A stretch of DNA of 64,000 nt. Source: Erodium maritimum (Eukaryota; Streptophyta; Magnoliopsida; Geraniales; Geraniaceae). The DNA lies in NCBI GenBank assembly GCA_963921825.1, contig OY997588.1:64066617-64130616 (forward strand), written 5' to 3'. The position numbers and the translations under genes were made by a program. Shown piece after piece: positions 1 to 12,700 of this stretch; the stretch's first letter is position 1, and each line of letters opens with the position of its first letter. The notes under the pieces are model-generated. The model had not been told where the DNA came from. It ran no database searches and was given only the letters and a program-made list of their open reading frames with translations.

Positions 1-2700
1 CTCGTTGTAACGTTTTTCCACAAAACAGGAATCAATTAATTTACTTTCCAAATCTTGGATGTTTTAATTAATTGAAACCATTCAGTTTGTCAATTTCCAT
101 CGAGTGTCTTTTAGTCGTTGAAAGCACATTCGATTTTAATCTATTCGTACGTGTTCTACTTTTAGAACCGAATATGATTTATTTTACGGATATCACGAAT
201 CCATTTGTTTGATCGTCCTTATGTGTTTCCAAGAAACAAGATCGATCACAAATACCGTTCTTCTAAGGAAATATTTTAAATTCCCTTTAGGAGACTAGGA
301 AACCGTTTAGGTAATAAATCCAATTTGTTTCCTTCATGAGTTTAGAGAAAACCGTTTAGGAATTTTATTCCAAGTTTGTTTCTCTCGTTTGTTTCACAAA
401 GAAATTGTATTTATCAAAAGTTTCCAATCGTTGGAAATTTTAATTTGTTCGAACGTGTTCTAATTAGAGCCGAAACAGATGAAAAATTCATTGTTCGTAC
501 GTGTTCTAATTAGAACCGAATCAGATAACATCAAAATTGATGTAACAAGATCGTCTTTACGTGTTTCTAGGAAACAAGATCGATCACAAGAATTATTCTA
601 GCATATAGAATAAGTAGAAGAATAGAGTTTTTTTTTAATCTGTCAAGCCGGGTTGGGTCTGACCCGCGCGGACCTGGGCCTCTCCTGACCCGCGGACGAC
701 CTGATCCTCTCCTGGCCCACACGCTCTCTGGTCCGGCTCCGTGACTCGCGTGTTCTGCTCCCTGCGTTTGTGTTTTGTTTGGACTCCAAATTAATTTTCT
801 CCTCTTGGGCTTGTATAGTACCATCAAAAGTGGCGCTAACTCCTTCCATGCTTCCGATAACCTTTTTTTTTCCTCAACCTTCAGCCGTGGGTTGCAACAA
901 CCAAACGAAGGAAAAATATAACCTGCAATGTCAAAAGACAAGACCAATAGCGAGGGAAAGAGAAATCGTATTCTAAAACGATTTAATTAATATCATAAAG
1001 ATGAACATGATTTGAAATTTTCATATTTTCATACTGCTCTTCAAAAATTAGATAAGACCTGTTTGGATTGTTCAAACTTAGTTTGAATCAAAACTCCGGC
1101 AAGGATAACCTGTTCTTCATCTATGGAACTTGCAAACATAAAAAGTCTTAAGATTGTTAGACGGGTTAGTCCACAAACGACAAAAAACAGATAAAAACTG
1201 AATCCAATATTATTAATGAATATTCAAATCACATACGAAATAAAATAACAAACAAAATATGTATAAATATAAAGTCGATACGTAATCGAAACAGTAACCT
1301 CAATCGATACTCGAAGAGGGGAACTGGTATGTCGAAGCCTGCGAACCAGTTTCCTTAAGACTTTTTATTGCCCCGTCTGAGCAAGTCTCCCAAGATACAA
1401 CGACAACATAAACGAACTCGAAACCATGTATAAGAAGTAGCACCGAGTAGAAAGAAATCAGTTGCTCTGTTCTTGGATAAGGAGAGAAATTGTGTAGGTA
1501 AATTTCGTGTCTAATTCGTCTCTACTACGTCTAATTTTTCACCACAAATAATGAACTAGAACAGAGCTTATATAGGAAAAGGGGAGAGAGTTTTTGGAAA
1601 CGAGTTTTATGGAAACACAATTTTCGGAAATATCAAGTTTGGGAAATATTCAATTTCCAAAAATTAAATATTAAATTCGAAATTAATAAATTCTGGAAAC
1701 TAAAAATAATTTCAGAATTATTATAAGATTCGAAATAATATAAAATTTGGAAATTTCTTTAATTGCATATTTCCTTATTTGCATATTCTGAAAATTGGAA
1801 ATTAATTGTTGAGATTTCAATACGGGCCGAAGCAAAACGAAACTAGCATCACGGGCCCAAATCCGCTACAGCATTCGCGTCCCGCACATAGCCTTTGATC
1901 CAAGCAATTCAAACATGCTAGGAATGTAAAGCTATATAAACCCAATAAAAGTTTGGTAATCTTTCCATGTGGGTCTACACAAGAATGGTGCATTTCCATT
2001 TACAATTTTCTCAACAACTAAGTTCAACGGGTGATCTTTGAGCTTTAATTTCTCATTCACATCTTGTTCGTTTAGACCTCATAATATCTCGTTGGAAATG
2101 CCTCACTTCCTAGAACACGAAACTAATATTTTCATAGTTCTAGGGTGAGCCGATCCTATATATAATTGAGCGTCAAGTTGACCAATTCCATTTGTCTAAA
2201 CTCACTTTTGTCTAACACAAACAACATCAAGTATATACATGAGCTCCACAAAAATTGAAACCCAAAACCTTCAAATCATAAAGAATTCAACTTTCCATAC
2301 AAAAAAGTGAACATTCAATGTAGGGAAACTTGGAAGTTGTGTTGAACTTGCAAAAAAACAAAAAGACAAATGCATATCAATTAATAATAATACAAATATT
2401 TGTCTGTCATTTTCTCATTGGCTCCCTTTCCACCTCAGAAAGGACATCACGGAGGTGTACTGCTATCCAGTTTTGTCCAAATTCACCCTCCAACATCGAG
2501 CATAACTACCCAATCTCCAGAGTATCACGTGCCCATCGGGTAGGGGCATTTTGGTCAATGAAGTAGAGACCGCAGAGGACCTGAAACGACAGGATTCAAA
2601 TCCGGTTTTATCCACTATTTCATATCCGCTCCTATAAGTAGTCGCACGGTGATGTTCGTCCAAGTTTCTGTTCCTTTTCCCTCCTCATTCCTCTCCTGTT
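1..2700. other. AT-rich intergenic DNA with retroelement-like scraps
   Basis: No convincing coding region is present; all open frames here are short and carry no recognised motif. The stretch 1100-2230 looks like the minus-strand end of an LTR element (A/T-rich, TATA-like tracts, leader-like text), but I found no matching pair of LTRs, no primer-binding site and no target duplication, so this is only a suspicion. A GC-rich patch at 650-760 is the only compositional change. Confidence 0.4.
130..600 (+). repeat. Diverged direct duplication of about 120 bp
   Basis: Two blocks, roughly 140-260 and 490-600, share the same order of short motifs: CGTACGTGTTCTA, then AGAACCGAAT, then GATCGTC, then ACGTGTTTC or ATGTGTTTC, then AAACAAGATCGATCACAA. 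Spacing between motifs differs slightly. A partial third copy of CGTGTTCTAATTAGAGCCGAA lies near 453-473. This is an old local duplication inside non-coding DNA. Confidence 0.6.
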
Positions 2701-2742
2701 TCATCAATGCCAAACACATTTCTCTGACCTCTCTCTCTCTCC

Positions 2743-2784
2743 CATGGCGATGAAGCTTTTTCAGGGAATCTCATCCTTGCACTG
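2743..2784 (+). CDS. Possible upstream ORF in the leader of the zinc-finger gene
   Basis: A 13-codon open frame starts at an ATG in good context (CCCATGGCG) just after a CT-rich tract at 2725-2740 that resembles a plant 5' leader. It ends in TGA 500 bp before the main start at 3283. The main coding exon has an acceptor-like TTGCAG just upstream at 3154-3159, so a leader intron between this region and the coding exon is plausible. Whether this short frame lies in the transcript, and whether it represses translation, cannot be told from sequence alone. Confidence 0.3.
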
Positions 2785-3282
2785 AAAACCTTGCTGTTAG
2801 GGCTCTATTGAGCTGGTTACTTGTGAAGCACGCTTCGCTACTGCTCTCTGGAAGTGTACTGTGCGATTCGATTTTGGAGTTGGAATTAGGGTTTCGGAAA
2901 TATGGATCTGGTGCGACCCTAACTTGATTGCTAGCTTTTTGTGTTTGTGTGTTGTGAACGATTTTCTCACATTGTGTCACGATTTTCTTGCATTTTGGTT
3001 GATTCTGAAAAGATTCTTCGTTTTCTTTTTGCGTGATTGTGGAGGGTTTCAGAAATGTCAGTTTTGTGTTTGTCGTAGTTCACACTTTAAAGCTCGGTTT
3101 CGGGGGAAAAAAAATCTGAACTCCATTTTCTGGAATTTTCTCACAAGATTCGGTTGCAGGTGAAGGAAATTAGCAGGTTCGATTTGTCTAAGATCTTCAA
3201 CTCGGTTCCGAGTTGTTCTTATTCTCCGCACAGAGCTGAAACTGCTTCTCCGGAAGACGATAGTGAGCTTCGGAGGTCCAAG

Positions 3283-6200
3283 ATGATAGAGATTGACATG
3301 ACTACTGAGGCGGAGAGGAGCCTCGTGGAAGCAATCTGGCAAGACGACAAATCTCGGTTCATCGCTAGCGCAACGCCGGACTCGGTGGCGGAGCCTCTAG
3401 AACGATGGATTGTATCGGCGCTCCTCCGCTTCTGCTGTACTCTAGACTCCGTCGAGTGCGCCACGGCGCTGATCAACGGCGAGGTCGGGGAGGTTCCGCT
3501 GGTGAACGAGATCGACGATACAGGGCGATCGGTGCTGCATCTAGCGGCGGAGATGCAAGCACCGCGGTGCGTTGATCTGCTGCTCCGGAAGCGTGCTCGT
3601 ACGGACCTCAGGACAAAAGATGAACGCGCACAGCTTGCTCTGGAGCTATCTCTGTCTAGCCTGAGGTAGCTAGGTTGAAACACCACGTCATTGTCGTTAT
3701 GATTTTTCAAGGCAAAGCTGATCTCTTTTTTTTACTGGCCGACTGGACTAATTCCTGTTTATGGAAACTTTGCTTTTATGAGTCCTCAGATTTCTTTTAT
3801 TGCGTTTCTCTTTATCTGAAAACTTTGTCTTCTTCCTCTTTTCAGGACGGACGTGACCTGGAGTCCAGACGAGTCCTCCATTGAAGACCTGGTCGTTCTC
3901 TTAATCGAGAAGGTTCGATTGATTTTCGCAGCAAACATATTAATTTTCTCGCCAGCCAAACAGAGCTTAAGCTTGGATTAACAATGCTGAATCGCCGATT
4001 GATATTCTATTTTGACCACTAATCACAGGATTTGACCGCGCTAAGACTACTGTGCGAGAAAACGAAAGAGACTGCTGAGGTGGCGTACAGGAACGCCATT
4101 GAAGGATGTATGGTATCTCTAACGGCTTTGCTTATAGTGGCCACGGAAAAGGTTAACGAGTCGATCTTGGAGTTGCGCGACGGCGACTCCGGTAACAAAG
4201 AGAAGACCACCGTATACGAGTGCGTGATCAGAGAGGCGTTGGCGTTGGGCCGCGGTGAAGTGACACCGTCGATGGCAGCCAAACGGACCTCAGCCCCGTC
4301 CAAGAGCGAAATAGCCGAGAAAAGGAAGCTATTGCTTCGTGAAATTGAGCTGCTTCAGCTTTTTGGTGCTGTTGCTCTAACCGCTTGTCCGGAAAAGAAG
4401 ACGACTCCTCTACTGATCCGTGTAGCTCAGGTGAAAAAGGGAATTGATTTTCTTTACTTTATGGCTTAATCTCGAACTTAGATGCTAATTGTTGATCTGT
4501 TTTATCATTAAATAATTACATAATGGATACCATTTTCTTAATTGTTTTGGCATCACGTGCATAACACTTGCAGCATTCATTCAATCATGTATTTTATGAT
4601 TAGTAAAATATAGCTATACTTAATATGTTAGGTTTGAAGAAGAACTAATCCTGATTATCATTGCACTTCATGAAGAGAATCACATGCATTATTTAATTGC
4701 AAATTGTGAAACGAGACTGTTGTTCCATGATTGCACTATCAGAAATCAAAATGTCCTTGTACTCCAGATAGTGATCTCAAAATGCCATTTGAGATATTAT
4801 ATTATTAATTAATAAGGATCATTATCTGCTTTAACTCTGTAATTCTTCTAATCTGGGAGAATCTGTCATTCTTATGTAGGCAGGGGATGAAACCATCATG
4901 CAGATGCTTATGAAGACAAACTTTGATGTCAATGACTCTGATGCTGAAGGAAACTCTGCTCTTCATTGGTCCCTTAAGACATCTAAGAGCTCGTCTCCCC
5001 AGCAGATAAAGTCTCTCTTACACTTGCACTATCACATATACACACACGCAACAATCATCTCCCCTTTTTAGCTGGAGAACACATTGCCTTTTACTTAACG
5101 CTGTCTTCTTGTATTCAGAATTTTGAGCCTTCTTCTGAGACTTGGTGCAAGAGTGAACCAAAAAAATATGATGGGCTTAACTGCAGTTCATATTGCTGCT
5201 GCTAATGGAAATTCAGAGGCACTTCAGGTATGATTGTAATGTAACTTATCCCAGGGGTTATCTTTTCCAAATTTGTTTATTACGTGGAGTTGTCTGGTTG
5301 AATATAATAAATTCTGAGTTCTTTGGTGGAGTGTATCATATATAATTCTTCTCGTGACGTTGAACCTGCAGGTTCTTCTTTCGGAAGACCCGGATACTGT
5401 AAACTATAAAACAGAAATGAAAGAAACACCCCTGTTTTATGCAGTGAAGAATGACCATATCGATTGCGTTGAGCTACTCTTGCGCTGGGGGGCAAACAGC
5501 GAAGTCCTCAATTTGCGGTTAGAAATGATATGATAATTTACATCTAGCTCATTTTTCGTTCTATTACTTTTCCTGACGCAAACTCCTTATGTTCAACTCC
5601 AAATGCTAACATTTTTCAATGATTGATATCTACTTTGATGGTCCCCAGAAGGCAAAGATGTATCGACTTGGCAAACTCACAAGATATGCGCTTCATTCTA
5701 AATCCCGTCAATATAAACCTTAGTAAGTTTAGCCAACTAGACCACATCTGCCTGTCTAAACTTCCAACTTTCAAGCTAGGCAAATAAAGCTTATAGTTTC
5801 ACTTATTGGGACGCTGGATGTTCTGTCTTATGCTCTTAGCTCTAATGTACAGTGAGTCGTTCTTGCCCTGGTCAGCAAAAGCATACCGGTGGGTTACAAG
5901 GTGATGAGCTTGTCTCAGAAACATGTCAATCACTTCTAGCCATGACAAATGAAGGCTCACCGACTGACAGGTGAAATTCCAGTTAAAGTTTCACAAATTC
6001 ACATGAAATTATCATGATCTGTCAAACTGCTCACATAACTTTTCTTATAAACTCTAGAACTGGCTACAATGCTAAGACAGAGATCTGTAAGTACTACGAT
6101 TCTCATCCTGGCTGCCAGAGAGGATCTAAGTGCTCCTTTGCACATGGTGAAGAGGACCTCCGGCAACTGGGAAAACGTCTCACTCATCATTCTATAGCTG

Positions 6201-8207
6201 TACAAAATTCTAAAAGGAGGATTTTTGTTGGAGGCCTCCCTATTACCTTGGAATCAGGTTATAATATATTACTCTATGTCACTTATCTATTACTCTCGTA
6301 GATATATTCATTTCAAAGCGATCAAATTTGAGTGACGTGTAACAAACAAATGATTTTATTTATTTACCCTTTATTTTAAGCATAATATTGTATCTGTATT
6401 TTACCTGACTTGTTGATTTGCTATTGTAAACCAGGCTCATTGGGTAAACACTTTGAGGGATTTGGTCCAGTAGAAGATGCTATAGTTGTTGGAGCTCAAT
6501 CAGGTGATCGCATACAGTCTCGCGGATTTGGTTTCGTGACCTTTAAGCATGAGAAATCTGCTTCTGCTGCCGTTCAAGAACACTATATCACCATCATGGG
6601 AAAGCAAGTTGAGATCAAAAGTGTTATCCCCAAATTCCTACCAATCATCCAAGTTCAGAAATTGTCATCTCCACAAGAAAAATATGACCACCATGACCAT
6701 GACCAATGCATACCACAAACACAGTTTCCGAAATTATCACCTCAACCAGGAAAATATGAACAGAATGACCAGAGTCAACCAGAGATATCTGAACACAATG
6801 ATCAACAACAACCTCGAGCAGAAGTTCCAAATGAAAAAAATACGGAAGAGGATAAACCAGAGACAAAATCTTGGGTTGATAGGTTACTCAAAGTACATCC
6901 AAAGACAAGTTGCAGTGACCCTCAAGCTCAGGCTAGCGCTGACGCATTATTGGTGGGTCGAGGCATGCCTTCCTGGCTCCGAACTTTCAAGAGGTGGTTT
7001 CCTGGATTTTTGAAGAAGGTATCAGCGAATCGGGACGAAGATTATGCTTTGTCATCTCTTAAGGCTGATTTCAAGGCTACATTTGGCGTAGAATTGGACC
7101 ATGCATCTATTGGTTATCCTAAACTTAGTGACTTCATGAGATCTTTTCCTGGTCTCTGTCATATGAAGATTGTCCCTCTAGGCAGACGAGGACCTGCCAC
7201 TCACATTATCCTCTTGCCTAAGGTTCCTGCAGCCCATTCACAACTCGTTCAAGTCCCAAAGCCACATATGCCTTCTACTGCCACTCCAGCTGATAACAAA
7301 AGTGATGGTGATTCTAACGGTGAAAAGTGTCTTGAGGACAATGTTTCAGTCTCTTATGAAACGTTAGGTGGAAGTAGTAGAAGCACTGAGGGTAATGTGT
7401 CCCATGACAGTGCTGTAGTATCAGATGAGGTTGCTGGAGTAGAATCTGCAAATATTGTGGCAAGTGGAGTTGGTGGAGCAAATTCTGAACAGAATGACGA
7501 GTCATCATCATGCCAAGCCTTGCTTGAGTTCATGAATCCTGACCGGCTCTTTCTTGCCCGACCATGGCTGCCTAGTGGAAACGATCAAAGTGGAGGTTGG
7601 ATAGAGGAGGTTAAGGGCATCAAGCTTATGTATGAAAAAAGGCATTTGGTTCTTGAGGCCCTCTCGCGCAAATGGAACAACTCGTCTGCCTTCTTTCTTC
7701 GTGAATTTGATTTCTACCATGTAAGTTCACGAACACTTATGGTTATTTTTAAGCATTTGATTGGACAGAAGAACTTATCACTGTATATCCAGAGGTACAA
7801 TGCGAGCGTGAGGAGGGGGGTCTGCTTCGGTTGCAACCAGCAGAAGATGATATGGGCCAACTTCCCGTGCCAGCATTTTCTATGGTGCAATGACTGTAAG
7901 AAGCAAGCGGTTCAGGCAGCGGGCTTCATCGAGCACAAATGTGTTGTCTGTGATAGGAAAGTGCACAACGTGGATTTCATCCCGGGAAGTCAATACTGTC
8001 AAGCAACATGTCATGAAGTCCTCGGTGGTGGCGATCAGTTTCCACCGGTCAATCCTTACCATATAATGAGGTAAAGCCTTTTTGGAACTTGTGTTGATTG
8101 ATTTCATTGTTTGAACTTATTGACTTGGCTCCACTGTAATCGTCTTCTTGTCTACCTTTTATTGTAGTCCATCCGAGAACAGGCCATTTCCTTTGATTGG
8201 TTACTGA
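3283..8207 (+). CDS. Ankyrin / CCCH / RRM / LOTUS-like / RING-like RNA-binding protein (11 exons)
   Basis: Reconstructed coding exons: 3283-3665, 3846-3912, 4029-4430, 4880-5010, 5119-5227, 5372-5517, 5649-5722, 5853-5970, 6058-6257, 6435-8070, 8168-8207. All introns are GT-AG, and the 3306-nt total keeps frame (1101 aa plus TGA). Ankyrin-like repeats lie at about residues 75-108 and 295-410. A CCCH finger (C-x8-C-x5-C-x3-H) is at about 488-507. An RRM is at about 531-606, with RIFVGGLP and RGFGFVTF as RNP motifs. An OST-HTH/LOTUS-like segment is at about 731-806. A C3HC4-type finger has Cys1007, Cys1010, Cys1022, His1024, Cys1028, Cys1031, Cys1046 and Cys1049. The start is the first ATG in the open exon; longer readings begin at a non-ATG codon beside an acceptor-like site. 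The domains imply an RNA-binding regulator that may also act as a ubiquitin ligase; that role is inference. I recognise the architecture but not a specific gene name. It looks intact. Confidence 0.9.
7721..7768 (+). other. 48-nt intron-like segment inside the last large exon (exitron candidate)
   Basis: Within exon 10 a stretch begins GTAAGTTC and ends TTGGACAG. It is U-rich, exactly 48 nt (16 codons), and open in frame. Removing it or keeping it leaves the downstream RING-like finger in frame. Plant introns are normally longer than about 60-70 nt, so constitutive splicing is doubtful; the annotated protein therefore retains it. Confidence 0.3.
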
Positions 8208-8888
8208 TAGCTCCTTCTGGAACTCGTCGTTAGTGAATATAGAGCAGCTTGAAATTGTAAGTATCCTTTTCTAAGCCAACATTTTGAAGTCCGGGCATAG
8301 ATCTGCTGCACTTTTGTGAATGATGATGGTGATAAAATTCTACATCTTGGGATGAAAATATACGTAGTTCAAGAGTATTTGTAGTCCTCTCCTCTCTATG
8401 GATGCACATTTCAAATATATAGTCTGATTTTGTGCTGTACCACGTCTGTTTCGTCATCCTTGCTTTAGCTTTCAGAACATGATAACTTAAATCGAGTTTT
8501 ACATACACAGTGACGGAGGGTGTTAGGAAATGGTTTAGAGTATTTAAGTTTATGTCCAAAATGTTCATTTAAACCAGGGGTCAAAATGGCAACGGAATAG
8601 TTGCGCAAGTGCTTAACACTAAGCAAAATGTTTTAAGTATTTGTTCTTCAAAAGAATTTCCCTTGAAGAACAAATACTCTAAACAAAGAATTTCCATTAC
8701 AAACATCTCGTTACGTCTGTAATTTTCTCAACAGTAAGAATTTTTAAATTTCTGTAGCTCTCTTTATTCTTCCCATCTTTATCTTCCATTGCTTCTAATT
8801 TCTTTTAAATAATAACCATATATAACATGAACACTAAACAGTAGTAATAACCATATTGAGGTTTGTCTTCTTGCAAAAACGGTTGAAG
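8208..8888. other. 3' UTR and intergenic DNA
   Basis: The 3' untranslated region of the zinc-finger gene begins here. No coding region or clear mobile element was recognised. The segment ends at the insertion site of the large LINE/Gypsy insertion; the pre-insertion sequence resumes at 21604. Confidence 0.5.
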
Positions 8889-8902
8889 GATTATGGGTTT
8901 TC
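8889..8902 (+). repeat. Left target-site duplication of the LINE/Gypsy insertion
   Basis: GATTATGGGTTTTC, followed at once by a T run (8903-8911) that is the poly(A) tail of the minus-strand LINE. The same 14 bases occur at 21590-21603. Length and position next to the tail are typical of LINE target-primed insertion. Confidence 0.85.
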
Positions 8903-9707
8903 TTTTTTTTTGATAAGCAAAGCAATATATTAAATCTCTCCCTTTTCAAAGATTGAAAAGGAAGGACAACATCCTTTAGCTACAAAGGAGGAACATCAAA
9001 AGGAGAAGGATCCAACAACAAGAACCGACAAACCACCAAGGAAACAATAGGGTGGCAAACTGAAATTTTTTTTACACTTGTGATCTTACTTAAACAGACC
9101 AAACTTCGGCTGTCCAAGGACTATCATCTGAGATGGTATCTTTGTGATGAGAGAAATGGCCGTGCAGCAAGGAGACCAATTAGCACTTAGTGAACATGTG
9201 AAACCAAAGAAAGGGGTAATTATCTGAAACTCCAACGAATAGATAAAGAGCTGATATGGAAGGGCTGTTGCTTGCATCTGAAGATACCCTTGAACCAAAC
9301 CAATGAAGAATGAATGGCCTTGGATTTTGCAGCAACCATGGAGGGATAGTATACACTTGAATTATGCAGCAACCGAGAGATGAGATTCTTGTTTTTGAAT
9401 TTGATTTTGAAGATCAAGCTGCAAGGAGGATCTGAAAGCAAATAGGTAGGAAATTGGTAACAGAGACAACCAAAAACAATTGCCCTTGAATTCTGCAGCA
9501 ACCAAGCAGGCTCAAAATAACTCAAGCCAAGAGAACCTGCACAAACACAGTACAAACCAAAGCAAAAGAGCCAAAACAAAAGGCTAAAAACAAGACAGAA
9601 GACTCAAGGACAACCCCACTCAAGAGGAAGAAGAAAAAGAAGCCCCCACACAAGTCTAGAACCACAGCCCCCAGAAGGACACCCTCACCACAGTACCCAA
9701 ACCACCC

Positions 9708-12700
9708 TTAATCCCTTCCCCTCACACCCAAACCAGAATGAGACACTCTCAGCCTCAGAGAAAGACAAGCCAAAGGATCAGACAGCCAAGCCTCAAATGA
9801 GAAGTTAACCAGATCTGAAGAGGCGACTTCCCAAGAGAAGAGATGACTTTGAATTTTGCTGAGAGAAGAGATAGCAGAGGAAGGCAAATCATTAAAAACT
9901 CTGTCATTCCTTGCTAACCAAATTTGCCAACAAGCAAGTTTTAGCAACTTGACCCAGACTTTTCTATGGGGAGATGAAGTTAGTTGAGACCAAGAGCAGA
10001 ATAAGGCCTGAATATTCCCTGGAATTACCCAAGATAGTCCCCACCAGCCAAGTAGGAGACTCCAAACCTCCCAGGCCTCTTTACAATGCAGAATTATGTG
10101 AGCTGCATCTTCAAAATCCCAGGAGCAAGAGGGACATATTAGATCATCTAGAGAGAAGGTCATGCCTCTGGATTCAAGAAAACATCTTGAGGGTATGGCC
10201 TCAAGACAAGCTAGCCAGCAGAAGGCCACAATTTTTGGAGGAACACCAGGAGACCAAAGAATTTTAGACCAAGCTGGAATTGATGTTCCTTGAGTAGCAA
10301 GTAAAGAATACATCTTTTTGACTGAGAAACCTCTATCATCATGAGACCACTGCAATAAATCATCTTCATCTGAAGGAGAAACCAGGTGTAGAATGGAAGA
10401 GAGCATGGCCCATTCATCCTCCTCCCAGCCCCTAGGATCTCTTCTGAGATTTAAATTCCATTCCACACCATCCCACAAAACCTCAATCAAGTCTTTTTTA
10501 GAATTTGCAAGTAGAAATATCCTGGGAAAAAGTAGCTTCATAGTGGTATCTCCCCACCAAACATCAGTCCAGAAGTGAATTTGATTACCTCTTCCTAATG
10601 TCCACAAAAAGGTTTTGGAGCCAAGAAGGTCCACAAACCTTGGATCATTAGATAATTGAATTATATGCTTGAAGAGTGATGATGTGCCTAGCTCTGCACC
10701 AATAGAAAGGTCCCAATCTTTGACATCCCAACCAGCTTTGGCACACAGGACCAATCTCCACAAGGCCTTCTCCTCAGTGGCAAATCTCCACCACCACTTT
10801 GCTAGTAAAGCCAAATTCATGTCAGCTAGTCTTTTAACCCCTAGACCTCCTTGCTCTTTGGATTTGTAAACTGAATGCCAATTGACTTTACAAAATACTC
10901 TGGATTTTAATGAACCATGCCATAAGAATCTTCTTGGCCAACTTTCAAAAAAATTTATCACAGCCTTTGGAGCTTTCAACAGTGAGAAAAAAAAATAAAG
11001 GCAAGGCACCCAGAGTAGATTTGAGGAGTGTTAGTCTTCCACCAAATGAGAGAAGCTTAGCTTGCCAAAGGCCAAGAGCTTTTTTCAATTTTCTATCACA
11101 GATTTCCAAGTACTGACTTTCCTTGGATTGGCCCCCAATAAAAACCCCAGATATGATATAGGCATTGTATCAATGGAACATCCCAAGATCTCAGCCAAAT
11201 GTAGTGTCTCTTCAGTGGTGATGTTGAATGTGATCAGAGTGGATTTGTCAAAATTAACCTTAAGACCAGATATGAGATAGAACATTGAGAGAGCACCTTT
11301 AAGATTTTCAACTCCCTGAGCTGAGGCTTCCAAGAAGAAAATAGTGGCATCTGCATATTGTAGATGAGAGATTGAAGGCCCTTGATTGCCTAATAAAATA
11401 CCAGAAAAGAGACTACCCACAATCCCAGCCTTCATAATCTGATTTAAAGCTTCAGAAATAATAACAAAAAGGAGAGGAGAAAGAGCACAGCCCTGTCTCG
11501 GTCCTCTCTTCATTTCAAAGTCAAAGCTTGGGGAACCATTGATAAGAACTGAAACTGATGCTCTCATGCAAGAGGATATCCATAACCTCCAAAGAAGACC
11601 AAACCCCATTCTGGCAAGAATTTCCATAATAAAACACCAACTCACTTTATCAAAGGCTTTCTCAAAATCAGCCTTGAACATTATAGCCTTAAGCTTTGAT
11701 TTTTTGACATGATCAACTACCTCAGAAGCTACCAGAATTCCATCCAAAATTTTCCTTCCCTTGATGAAGCCAGTTTGTTCAAACCCCACTAGCTTTCCCA
11801 CAACAGATTTGAGTCTGGTTGATAACAACTTGGATAGAATTTTGTAGGGTCCCCCCATAAGACTTATAGGTCTGTAGTCATTAAAGGTTGAAGGAGAGGT
11901 GCACTTGGGAATTAAGGTTATAAAAGAAGAATTTAAACCTTTTCCAATGTGACCTGAGTAATGAAAGTGATAGAAGAACTGGAGCAGATCCACCCTTAGA
12001 ATTGGCCAACATATCTGAAAGAATTTCAATGTAAATCCATCAGGACCTGTTGCTTTATCCCCAGCACAAGCCATTATGGCTCTGAGAATCTCCTCCTCAG
12101 TAAAAGGGCTCTCCAATTTTTGAGCTTCTTCAGGAGATATAGAGGAAAAATTAAGCTGATCAAAGTCCATGGTTGAGGGAAGGGAACCTTGAAACCTTGA
12201 GCTAAAGTGAGCTCCTGCAGCATTTTTGATTTTGATAGGATCAGATAATAATTCATCTTGATACATAATTTGTGAGATTTTCTGAAGAGCTCCATTATAG
12301 TTGGCAATCCTGTGGTAATATTTGGAGCCTTTGTCTCCCTCATTAATCCATTTTTTCCTGGCCTTTTGACACCACATCTTTGAGAGGAGTTTAGTTTTTT
12401 TGATCAGCTCAGCTCTCTAAGCCCCTCTTTGTGAGCACTCCTGCTGAGATAGTTCTCTAGATTCATTTAAGGAATCTAATTTGTCAATGTTAGCCTTGAG
12501 ATCAGATATATTGGTTTCTAGTATCCCAAAGACCTCAACATTCCAGGTCTTAAGATCTTGTTTTAATAACTTGAGCTTTTGCCAGAGGATGAAGTGTGGG
12601 AAGCCTTCAACCCTGTAGGAGTTCCAGAAATTTTCTACAGCTTTGTAGAATCTGTGATCTTCAATCCAAATGTTCAAGAACTTGAATGGTTTTGGGCCCC

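Noticed and set aside
567..976. Frames of 68-126 codons on both strands over the GC-rich patch
   Set aside because: They overlap on both strands with no motif and low-complexity Arg/Pro/Gly content, which is typical of chance frames in GC-rich DNA.
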